Origin: Chloroflexota bacterium
Lineage (GTDB): Bacteria > Chloroflexota > Dormibacteria > Dormibacterales > Dormibacteraceae
Reading direction: 5' to 3'
NCBI GenBank assembly: GCA_005879675.1
Contig: VBJE01000015.1
Location: 1-14,308 of the forward strand
DNA length: 14,308 nt
How positions within the stretch are numbered: the stretch's first letter is position 1; each line of letters starts with the position of its first letter. The position numbers and the translations under genes were made by a program. This document shows, one piece after another, positions 1 to 7,990 of this stretch. Under the pieces are notes generated by a model, which was not told the origin of the DNA, searched no databases, and was given only the letters and a program-made list of their open reading frames with translations.

Positions 1-3000
1 AGCATCACCTACCGCATCGTCGACGTCCCGTACGGTGGGGTTCCGGCTTCGGCCGCGCCGCCCGTGTACCAGCCGAGGCCGAAGGTGAAGCTCCCGCTGC
101 AGCCGGCGGTTCTGCAGGTCGACACGTCAGGTCTTCGCAACCTCGTCCCACTGGGATCCATCAACGTCACAGTCACACAGGGACAGCCGGTACGCACGGG
201 GCTGGTCTACACGCCGACCGGTGGGACCGCCGCCCCGGTCGCCAACGACATCCTCTTGCTGAACGGAGCGAACCAGGAGACCGTGGCCGTGGCGAGCGTG
301 ACGGGCGCGGTGGCGCCGTTCACCGTCAACCTGCTCGCCGGCACGCTGTCAGCTCACGCGAACGCGACGGCCGTCAACGCGGTGTACCCCGTGCGCAAGC
401 TGGGCACGATCGCCCACGTGAACAAGACGAACCAGATCACATACACGGTCACCAGCGGACCACCGCCCGCCGCGTTCGACACGTTTGTCCTTGACACGGG
501 GGCCAACAGGGAAGCAGTCACCGTGATCACGGTTGCGGTCGCCGGCCCCAACTATGCGCTGACGCTTTCCGCGGCAACCCAGTTCGAGCACAACGACCAT
601 ACCGCCGCGGCCAGCACTTACCTCGCCGACCTGACCCAACGTGCCCAGGACGCCGTCGACACCGGCCTCGTCAATGCGGGCCTGGCTCCGGGCTTCGTCA
701 ACCTTGGACCAATCGCTGACGGGACCACGGTGGTCGCGGGGACGACACCTTTCGGTGCGCCGAACTTCATCCCGCAGGGCGACCACATCCAGTACGGCCT
801 GACCGGTTCGCTGTCCTGCAACACGGCGCTGGCGATCCCCCAGTGCGCCAACCCGGTGAACGGCGCGATCACGGCGGTCGTCACCAACCCGAACAACGCG
901 GCGATCATGTGGATCGCTAGCGGCAACGGTGGCGTGTGGCGCACGACGAACGCGAACGCCGGCATCGGGGTGATCCCATGGACGCCACTCCTCGACCTCG
1001 GGTCGAGCATGTCGATAAGCGCGCTGACCCTCGACCCGACGGTCAACGGCGCTTCCGCGAACGCCATCGATCGCAGGCTGGTCGCCGGCATCGGGGACGT
1101 GAGCAGCTCCTTCCGCGGCAGCCCGCTGGTCGGACTCATGAAGACGGACAACGGAGGAGACTCCTGGTCGGCGCTCGGCGCCGCCGACCTGGCCGGCTTG
1201 ACCGTCATGGGCGTTGCCTCGCGCGGACCGGATATCACGGTCGCGACGCAGGGTCCGAATGCCGGCATCTGGCACAGCCGCGACGGCGGGCAGACCTTTG
1301 TCCGGCTCTCCGGCGACACGAGGAGCTTCGGATTGCCGGCTGGTGACGCGTTCGACCTGGTGGGCGACCCGGCCGACAGCACCCGCCTTTACACCGCCAT
1401 CGCCGGATCAGGGGTTTACCGCAGCACCGACAGCGGCCTCAACTGGACTCTGATCGCCGGCATGCCGGCTGCGTTCGGCCCGCAGACGGTGGCCGGGACG
1501 GGGGCGGTCGGCCAGACGGCCGCGGTGAAGCTCGCGGTCCGCCACGCCGGCGGTGTGACCTCGCTGTACGTGGCCGTGGCGAACGTCCTTCCCGCCGGGA
1601 CCCAGATCGGGCTGACCAGCCTTCTGCAGTGGACCGAGCGGCCCGCCACCGCCTGGGCGCCGATCGCGCCGCCGCCGAACGTCAAGCCCGGCGGCTACCC
1701 GGCGCCGCCCTTCCTCTCCATCGCGGCCGACCCGGACGCGGTCGACCTGGTCTACGTCGCCGGCGACGCCCAGGCCGTCTATCCCTTCTACGGCAACATC
1801 TTCCGGTGCAGCGCGGTGCCGGCCGGAGGATGCACCTCCATCGTCGGCGCCAATGCGCCGAACACGGCCATCCCCGCGCAGGGCAGCGCGCCGCACGCCG
1901 ACACCAGGTCGATGAGCTTCAACCAGGACGGCGACCTCATCGAGTCGGATGACGGAGGCGTCTATGCCTTCTGCCGGACGGGTCTTGTGGGCCACCTGGC
2001 CGCCACCACGCTCTGCGCGCGCAACGCTGTGGCCGCGAGCCAGGGCTACTGGGTCTCGCTGAACGGCGGTCACGCCACTCCGCACCTGCAGGTCACGGAG
2101 TCGTATCAGTGCCCGTACGACAGCGTCAGCGACATCATCATGTGCGGCAACCAGGACACCGGTGTCGCGGAGCAGCGGTTCTCCAACGACCCGTTGTGGC
2201 GACAGGTCGGGACGATCGCCGCGAACACGTCCAACGCCTTCCAGGGCGGCGACGGCGGTCTGGTTGGAATCGACGACAACGCCACCCCGTCGTGGCGCTA
2301 CTCGGCTTCGATCTACGGCAACGCTCCCTTCTTGCAGGACTTGATGGTCCGCACGTGCACCGTCAACAACGTCTGCACGGCGGGGGCCGTGCTCGGTGCG
2401 CTCGCCGCCCTGCAGGCAGACCCCAACTTGCGCGCCAACGGCAACCCGTTCATTACCGACGCGGTCGTCGACAACACGGGCTGTCCAGTGGGGGTCTACA
2501 ACGGCAGGTTCGTCCTTGGCACGGCAAACCAGGTGTGGGAGTCCTGCGACCACGGCGGTAATGCGAACGCGATCCCGCTCCAGACGGCGCTGGGAGTGGC
2601 CGGGCCGACCGGATTTGTCAGCGCGCTCGCTTACGGAGGCATGGATGGAGCGGTGGCGCACGGCGATGTGCTGTACGCCGGCACCCAGTCAGGGCTCTAC
2701 ATCCGAGCCGCAGGCGGGGCCGCAGCCCTCCGGAGCGCGACCTATCCCGGCGGTTCGGTGGTCGCCATCGTTCTCGACCCCGCGCACTGGCAAACCGCCT
2801 ACATCACGGACGGGGCCACGGTCTTTCGCACGACCGACGCCGGAGCTGCAATCGGCAACTGGACCAACATCACCGGCAACCTGTTCACGCTAGGGCCCAG
2901 CTCGGTGATGAGCATCTCGTACGTACCGGGCGCGGGCGGTGGTCCCGGCGTGGTGCTGGCCGGCACCGACATCGGCATCTTCGCCATGTTCACCAACAAC

Positions 3001-3126
3001 ATCGGCAGATGGGTGCCCTTCGGGACCACGCTGCCGCGAACGCTCGTCTCCGACATCCGCTACAGCGGTCCGGCGAAGCGCGACGTGCTGGTCGTCTCGA
3101 TGTTTGGGCGCGGCACCTGCGCCGTC
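1..3126 (+). CDS. Giant protein segment A: N-terminal modules and Asp-box beta-propeller (5'-partial, frameshifted at 3' end)
   Basis: Frame 1 is open from base 1, so the gene starts upstream. A GTG at 64 is in frame, but it has no Shine-Dalgarno sequence and lies inside coding-like sequence, so I do not use it. The formal frame runs to a stop at 4081-4083. After about 3126 it turns into Arg/Pro-rich nonsense while frame 2 takes over sensible sequence. The segment holds a short unassigned beginning (SITYRIVDVPYGG), two GANxE modules (241-621), then a propeller-like region (about 860-3126) with Asp-box motifs and a GNQDTG...GGDGG signature. It has 13 cysteines, 12 of them in six sequential pairs. 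The odd one (3118-3120) is eight bases before the frameshift, in GRGTCAV, where propellers of this kind often end GRGxW. No sialidase catalytic arginine/aspartate set is identifiable, so a binding role is more likely than an enzymatic one. Confidence 0.75.
241..621 (+). repeat. Two tandem copies of a small GANxE module
   Basis: Copy 1 (about 241-387) reads NDILLLNGANQETVAVASV, then a strand (FTVNLLAGTL) and AHANATAV. Copy 2 (about 469-621) reads DTFVLDTGANREAVTVITV, then YALTLSAATQ and EHNDHTAAAS. The shared pattern is a hydrophobic triplet, GAN-[QR]-E-x-V-x-V, a second strand, then [AE]H-x-[ND]. The two copies are separated by a linker containing IAHVNKTNQITYTV. I recall the same 'DTGANxE...AHANG' pattern from repeats in bacterial and phage structural proteins. 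It is probably a small beta module at the front of the protein; I assign no activity. Confidence 0.6.
859..3126 (+). other. Beta-propeller domain with Asp-box (BNR/sortilin-like) repeats
   Basis: Asp-box motifs (S/T-x-D-x-G-x-x-W/F) occur at 1141-1167 (KTDNGGDSW), 1276-1299 (SRDGGQTF), 1423-1446 (STDSGLNW) and, with a two-residue insertion, at 2830-2862 (TTDAGAAIGNW). Degenerate copies lie at 934-981 (VWRTTNANAG...PW), near 1948-1965 (ESDDGGVY) and at 2539-2559 (ESCDHGG). Each is preceded by the usual V/I-[WYF]-[RH] strand. A GNQDTG stretch near 2143-2163 followed by GGDGG near 2248 matches a signature I associate with BNR-type propellers of secreted proteins. The domain ends at VVSMFGRGT (3091-3117), the kind of 'GRG' closure seen at the end of such propellers. 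The family is used for protein or glycan binding and, in some members, glycosidase activity. I see no catalytic set here. Confidence 0.7.
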
Positions 3127-3127
3127 C
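3127..3127 (+). other. Frameshift 1: switch from frame 1 to frame 2
   Basis: Frame 1 gives GRGTCAV up to GTC at 3124-3126, then RPALLSRPAASRE. Frame 2 gives sensible DQPFSVDLPLPVNN from GAC at 3128. Dropping one C of the CC at 3126-3127 joins them. Both frames stay open on either side (frame 1 to 4083, frame 2 from before 2939), so the exact point is judged from protein sense and could move by a few codons. No programmed-slippage signal is evident. A real indel and a base-calling error are both possible. Confidence 0.75.
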
Positions 3128-6100
3128 GACCAGCCCTTCTCAGTCGACCTGCCGCTTCCCGTGAACAACGTGAACAACACGGGTCAGTTCACCGTGAACG
3201 CCCCCAAGGGCCAGATCAGGATCTGGTTCGACGCGAACAACGATCAGGTCATGTCGGGCTCCGAGATCTCGCAGGCGGTGGAGGTGACCGCGACCATCGA
3301 CAAGCTGCAGGCCGCGGTGGACCAAACGCCCGCGATCGGCGCCGGCACGATCAACGTCGCCAGGGCGGGAAACGTCTACACGTTGAGCTTCCAGCCCCGC
3401 TTTGCCGGGATGCCGGTCGACCGCCTGCACGCCGTCCTCGTCGTCAACGGCATCGTGCCGCGGACGTCGCAGGCCGCGGCCACCACCGTCACAACGCCAC
3501 TGTCGGTCCAGCGGTCGCAGGATCCCACCGCCCTCATCCCCGAGATCCAGACCTTCACCGTGACACCCGCCGCGGGCACCTTTACCCTGTCGTTCGGCGG
3601 CGCGACGACTCGCCCCTTGCCGTTCAACGCCACGGCGACCGAGATCCAGTTCGCCCTCGGCAGCCTCCCGACGATCGGCTGGCAGAACGTCGCCGTCGCC
3701 GCCGCCGGCAACGGGTTCGCCGTCAGCTTCACCGGCGTGCAGTTCACCGCCGCTCTGCAGGGCCTGCTTTCCGGGGCCATCACCTACGGGGGCGTCAAGA
3801 GCACCCCTTCGCCGGCCGACTTCACTGCTTCGCTCCAGGCAGCCGTGAACAAGGCCCTCGCCGACGCCGGGCAGAACACCGTGTCGATCACAGCGTCGCT
3901 CGTCTCGAGCGACATCCACGGATGCAACCCCGCCGCCGCCAACTACCAGGCCTGCCTCGACGGACAGGTTGCGATCGCGGCGCCGAAGACAGAGGCGAAC
4001 GCGGGCAAGATCCAGATCACCGCGCATGGCTCAGCCATCACTCTGCGCATGAAGCCCGCGGTCCTCGTGACCGATCCACCTGAGCGCTTCACCCTCAGCA
4101 GCGACCCGGTCACCGATACATTCGATGCGTCACAGGCGCCGGCGACCTACGGCCAGCGCGTCGAGGCCAACCTGACCTGGCAGAGCTCGACCCTGCAGGA
4201 GCTGGGCATAAGCTCCACGCCGACGCCCGGCGACTTCACCGGAGTCACGACCGATGCCATGGCGTTCACCCTCCTGGTCAACGGGAAAGAGTTCCCCGTC
4301 ACCGTGGCGAGCAGCAGCACGCTGGGCTCGCTCGACGACTTCATCGCCGCGGTCCAGGCCGCGATCGACTCGTCCCTGACCACGTACGGTGGCGCGACTC
4401 TGAGCGCCGGCGACATCAAGGTCTGCCGCATAGACGACCAGGCAGCCTCGACCGCGGCGTCGAGCTGCAGCGACCTCGGGCAGCGCATCGGCCTCGTCGG
4501 CGACACGAAGGTGAAGTCGCTCGTCGTCGACGTGCCTTTCCTGATCAACGCCACGCAGACAGATCCGGGTCAGGTCAACGGAGCCATCACCGACCTGGGC
4601 CTCAAGGCTGGACGGAGTGACAGCGGTGGCCAGAGCTGGTTCGGCCTCGACGCGAAGGGCCTGAACGGCACACTGAACGGACCGGGCATCCACGGTGACG
4701 TGGAGAACGGGGTGATCCAGATCAACACGGCCTCCGGTCCGGACGCGAGTCCGCTCGACTGGACGCAACAGGGTCTCAGCGCAGCCAACCTGACGCTGAC
4801 GGGCGGCATCATCAAGGTCGCCGGCGACATCAAGAACCTCGACCTCTTCGGGGTCGTCAAGGGCGGCGTCAGCTTCAGCGCCACGAAGACCGACGTGCCG
4901 AGTCTCGATGGCTCCTCCGCAGACGCCACTCTGCTCGCGGGCAAGCTGACCTTCGACGCGACGAAGGGCGAGAGCCTCTCGATCGGCACGCCGGACTTCG
5001 GCGCCCACATCGACTCCGGTTCGATCACCATCGCGTCCCTCCACCAGGGCTCGAGCAGCTGGTTCGGCATCGACGCCGAGCAGATAGCCGGGGGATTCAA
5101 GGTCGGTTCGGCCGTCAGCGCCAGCGTCGCCGCCGGCGTCGTCAAGCTGAACCGCGCATCCACCGCTCAGACGCCGCTGGACTGGAGCCAGCCGGGGCTG
5201 GCGGCCGCCGGGCTGACGCTTCCGGCGACCCAGCCCGACTACGTCGCCGGTCGGCTGGTCAGCTTGCAGATCGCGGGCACGATCAACGGTGCGACCGATT
5301 TCAGCCTGACGATCACCCGGAACGTCGGCGTCCCGAGCGTGAACGTAACCAGCGCGACCCTGTACGTAATCTCATTCACAAACCTCTACCTGTCGGCGGG
5401 CACGCCTCAGATCGGCGTGGTGATCACGGGCAACGGGATCACGCTCGCGGCCCTGAGCGACGACGCAACGGCAGCCAAGTGGATCGGGATTTATGCCACA
5501 GGCTTCGCCGCCCAGCTGACCGTGCCCAGCGTCGTGGCCGACGTCTCCAACCTCGTCCTCCAGATCAACAAGGCGGACGGCACGGCGATGGCGCTCAACT
5601 GGAACGACGTCACAGAGGCGCCAAGCACGGTCAAGTCGCTTCCTGTGGATGCCAGCTTCGTCAGCGTGGAGGGCGATCTCTCCAACCTCAGCGTCGCGAG
5701 CCTGATCACCGGTTCCGCGCACTTCAGCGTCGGCGTGCAAACCGTCAGCCTCAGCCTCTCCGACGGCTCGACGGTGACCAGCGCGACACTGCTCACCCTG
5801 TCCCTGAGCAAGCTTCAGCTCCGGGTCGGCATCGGCTCGTTCGGCCTCACCATCGGCGACGGCACGGCGACCAGCGCCACCGTCGGCATCGCCACCATCG
5901 CACCGACCGACGCCACGGACGCCCGCCGCTGGCTCGCCATCGTGAGCTCGAACCTGAGCGTCTCCCTGACCCTGCCGGTGGTCAGCGCGAGCATCGGCGG
6001 CGTCGCGGTCCAGGCCAACCGCGCGTCCGGGACCGCCATCCTCCTGAACTGGAAGACCGACGTCTTCGCCAGCAGCCAGCACCTTGACGTCTTTGCCGGT

Positions 6101-6880
6101 GGCGTGAAGGTGGAGCTCACGCCGACCACGCCGCTGTCGATCTCCGGCACGATCACGCTTGACTTCCCGAACCCGGCGAATCCCTTCCTCCACATCCACG
6201 GCGCGTTCGACCTGACCCAGGGCACCGCGTCGGTCAGGGTCAGCGCGACCGAGACGCTCCTGGGCGCGAGCCTCCTGACCTTCGGCGTCCACGACGCCGA
6301 CATCACACTCGGCTCAACCAGCGGCCCGAACGTCTTCGTCCAGAACGGCAGCATCGCGATCGCCATGCTCCGCGCTCCAGCGCCGGCGAGCGGCACCGAC
6401 ACCCGAAGCTGGCTCGCCTTCGAGGGCTCGTTGGGTGCGGCCGGCCTCCGCGGCGTCGACCAGAGTCTTTTCACTCTGACCGCGAGCGACGTCAGCGTCC
6501 AGATCAACCACGCGGACGGGACGAGCGCGAGCGGGGCGGCGGCACAGGCCCTCGACTGGACCACCCAGCTCGACCTCGACCCCAACGGCACGTTCGGCCA
6601 GAAGCCGAGTGACCAGGTCGCGGTCGGCGGCACGACGATCGACATGACCGGCCAGCTCGTGGCGGTCAGCGGCACCGCAAACCTCACGCTGGCCGGCGGC
6701 TTGATCAATGGGAACGTCGCGTTCTCGTTCTCGCAGACCCAGGCCGGCGTGATGGTGGGGGGAGTGACCGTGCCCGCGAACCTCACGACCTTCGGCCTGC
6801 GCACGGTGAACGGCGGCATCTCGATCGGCCCCGCGAGCCTCGGCTTCGCGATCACGAATGGGTCGCTCGCGCTCGCCTTC
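3128..6880 (+). CDS. Giant protein segment B: linker modules and first five-and-a-half long beta repeats (both ends set by frameshifts)
   Basis: Frame 2 carries the coding sense here. The formal open frame extends from a GTG at 2939 to a stop at 7127-7129. Its first 60 or so codons overlap the sensible end of the propeller, and its tail after 6880 is Arg-rich nonsense. In order it holds a DQPFSVDLPLPVNN lead-in, an EF-hand-like loop (3230-3265), an EIQ-type beta module (3542-3736), two hook-IN-like modules (3809-4060 and 4256-4531), then tandem repeats 1-5 and the front of repeat 6. Its only four cysteines form two pairs (CX9C and CX13C). No start signal lies near 3128, so this is not a separate gene. 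It joins segment A if one base is dropped at about 3126-3127. An exported structural role is inferred from composition. Confidence 0.75.
3230..3265 (+). other. EF-hand/dockerin-like calcium-binding loop
   Basis: The twelve codons read DANNDQVMSGSE, preceded by IWF. This fits the EF-hand loop ligand positions D1, N3, D5, S9 and E12, with a hydrophobic residue at position 8. Position 6, usually Gly, is Gln. Dockerin-like single loops are common in large exported proteins, where calcium stiffens domain junctions. This one sits just after the propeller, between FTVNAPKG and the next module. Calcium binding is inferred. Confidence 0.55.
3542..3736 (+). other. EIQ-type beta module of giant bacterial surface proteins
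   Basis: The module begins EIQTFTV, continues GTFTLSFGGATT, then PLPFNATATEIQFAL, then IGWQNVAVA, and ends FAVSFTG. I recall this pattern ('EVQ-x-V-x-V ... FTLTFNGQTT-x-PL-x-NA-x-A-x-VQ-x-AL') as a repeat unit in many large bacterial exported proteins. It is about 65 residues of strand-helix-strand, with the TATEIQFAL segment the probable helix. One copy only is seen here. No function beyond a structural spacer can be assigned. Confidence 0.55.
3809..4531 (+). repeat. Two flagellin-hook-IN-like modules
   Basis: Copy 1 (about 3809-4060) has SPADFTASLQAAVNKALADA followed by VSITASL, a CX9C insert, and GKIQITAHG. Copy 2 (about 4256-4531) has FTLLVNGKEFPVTV, then SLDDFIAAVQAAIDSSL, a CX13C insert in the corresponding place, and QRIGLVG. 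The shared plan is a beta hairpin, a helix of the DF-x-A-x(2)-QAA type, a strand, a disulfide-looking insert, and a closing G-[KQ]-[IR]-I strand. This resembles the hook-IN/FliD-type fold often inserted in giant exported proteins. Similarity is by pattern only. Between the copies (about 4061-4255) lies RFTLSSDPVTDTFDAS and a Ser/Thr-rich linker. Confidence 0.45.
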
Positions 6881-7990
6881 GGGCGTCACGTTCAACGGCG
6901 GCGCCTTGCTGAAGATCACGGTCGACCGCTTCAGCGTCGACGTCAACACCGCGAGCGGCGCCCTCGGCACGACCCAGGCCCAGGCCATCGACTGGACGAC
7001 CCACGTGCTCGACCAGGCCGGCGCGGTGCAGCAGGTCTCGGTCACGGTCAAGACACCGGCCGGCCCGCTGACCCTGAACATCGCCTACAAGAAAGCGTTC
7101 GTCGGCGCCAGCGGCCACATCACCCTTGACCTCCTCGGCCTGATCACCGGCGGCCTCGCCTTCACCTTCCAGGTGGATACGGGCATCGACGCAGTGATCG
7201 GTAACGCAACCGTCGAGGCAGACCTGGCGCGGCTGTCGCTCTCGCCCGACTCCCTGTTCATCGGCGCCGGCAAGGTCGGCTTCAACGTCAACGGCGGGTT
7301 CGTCGACATTGCCGCGCTGCGGCCGCAGTCGGGCGGCGACCCCTACATCGGGGTCAAGACGAACATCACCTCAGGGTCCTTCACGGGGATCCCGTTGATC
7401 TCCATCAAGCTCGACAACATCAACGTCCAGGTGAACGTCGGCCCCAGTGGGGGCACGTCAGACGCGATCGACTGGACGGCGGCGCTGGGGCCCAACGGGG
7501 CCCAGGTGACGAACTCGGACAACTCGACCACCAACATCGACTTCGCGGCCGGCCTGGTCACGGCGCATGGCGTGGTCGAGCTCCAGAACCTGTTCGGCCT
7601 GGTCACAGGCGTCCTCACCATCGACTTCTCGACCGAGAAGGTCGACGCGAAGCTGGGCGCTACCACGACGCTTCAGAACGCGACCCTGACGATGATCGCC
7701 CTGAGCCTCGACACGGACGCAACGCCCAGCCAGAGCCTGTTCTTCGGTGTCAATGGAATCGGATTCAGCATCACAGGCGCCAGCAAGGTCGCCGTGGCCA
7801 TCCTCACGCCGAACGACGCCGCGGACAACAGGAGCTGGACGGCGGTGAGCGCAACCGTCGGTAACGCCCAGTTCGTCGGGCCGGCGTTCGTTCAGATCTA
7901 CGTGCGGACGTTCGTCGCCAGGATCAACCAGGCGTCGGGCACCACCGCCCTCAACTGGCAGGGCGCGATCTCGCCCGCGGGCAAGAACAC
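4532..7990 (+). repeat. Repeat class 1: W-type units 1-8
   Basis: Tripeptides are LDW, LDW, LNW, LNW, LDW, IDW, IDW and LNW. The upstream aromatic is Trp in units 1-5 and 8 (SWFG, SWFG, KWIG, RWLA, SWLA, SWTA; codons at 4637, 5060, 5480, 5930, 6410, 7836), Tyr in unit 7 (7344), and absent in unit 6. Aromatic-to-tripeptide distances are 39, 39, 38, 38, 47, -, 41 and 38 codons. After the tripeptide most units go on with a V-[AE]-G or similar strand and a hydrophobic G-x-[IL] strand pair. Unit 5 has an extra AlaGly-rich insert before LDW, which accounts for its longer spacing. Confidence 0.7.
6881..6881 (+). other. Frameshift 2 inside repeat unit 6, with a missing segment
   Basis: Frame 2 gives FAITNGSLALAF up to TTC at 6878-6880 and then GRHVQRRR. 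Frame 3 gives GVTFNGGALLKITVD from 6882. Removing one G from GGG (6881-6883) restores the frame. Compared with units 5, 7 and 8, however, the stretch between the [ILV]A-x-[LIA] strand and the G-x-F strand is absent. That stretch holds the P-x(4-9)-R-[SR]-W-x-A part, about 20-27 residues. The change therefore looks like a deletion whose length is not a multiple of three, or a mis-joined repeat. Confidence 0.7.

Noticed and set aside
64..66. GTG as the start of the first gene
   Set aside because: The frame is open and coding-like back to base 1, no Shine-Dalgarno sequence precedes it, and there is no signal peptide after it.
349..2661. Long antisense open frames at 349-1275 and 1408-2661, with similar ones further along (for example 7458-8378 and 10116-11171)
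   Set aside because: Same cause: low stop density in GC-rich DNA. No start context, and the products are Arg-rich low-complexity strings.
2939..2941. GTG as a true start of a second, separate gene in frame 2
   Set aside because: It lies within the sensible propeller sequence of frame 1. The first 60 or so codons in frame 2 are nonsense, and no ribosome binding site is seen.
859..3126. Active sialidase or xyloglucanase
   Set aside because: Asp-boxes are structural and do not show catalysis. I cannot identify the catalytic arginines, tyrosine or acids of those families.
6858..6860. ATG as a true start of a third gene in frame 3
   Set aside because: It would begin with MGRSRSPS inside a repeat unit that is sensible in frame 2, and no Shine-Dalgarno sequence precedes it.
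3115..6890. Programmed +1 frameshifting at both junctions
   Set aside because: Neither site (GTC-CGA-C and TTC-GGG-C) has good +1 re-pairing, a stop codon in the shift site, or an upstream Shine-Dalgarno-like stimulator. The second site also lacks part of a repeat, which points to deletion or misassembly.
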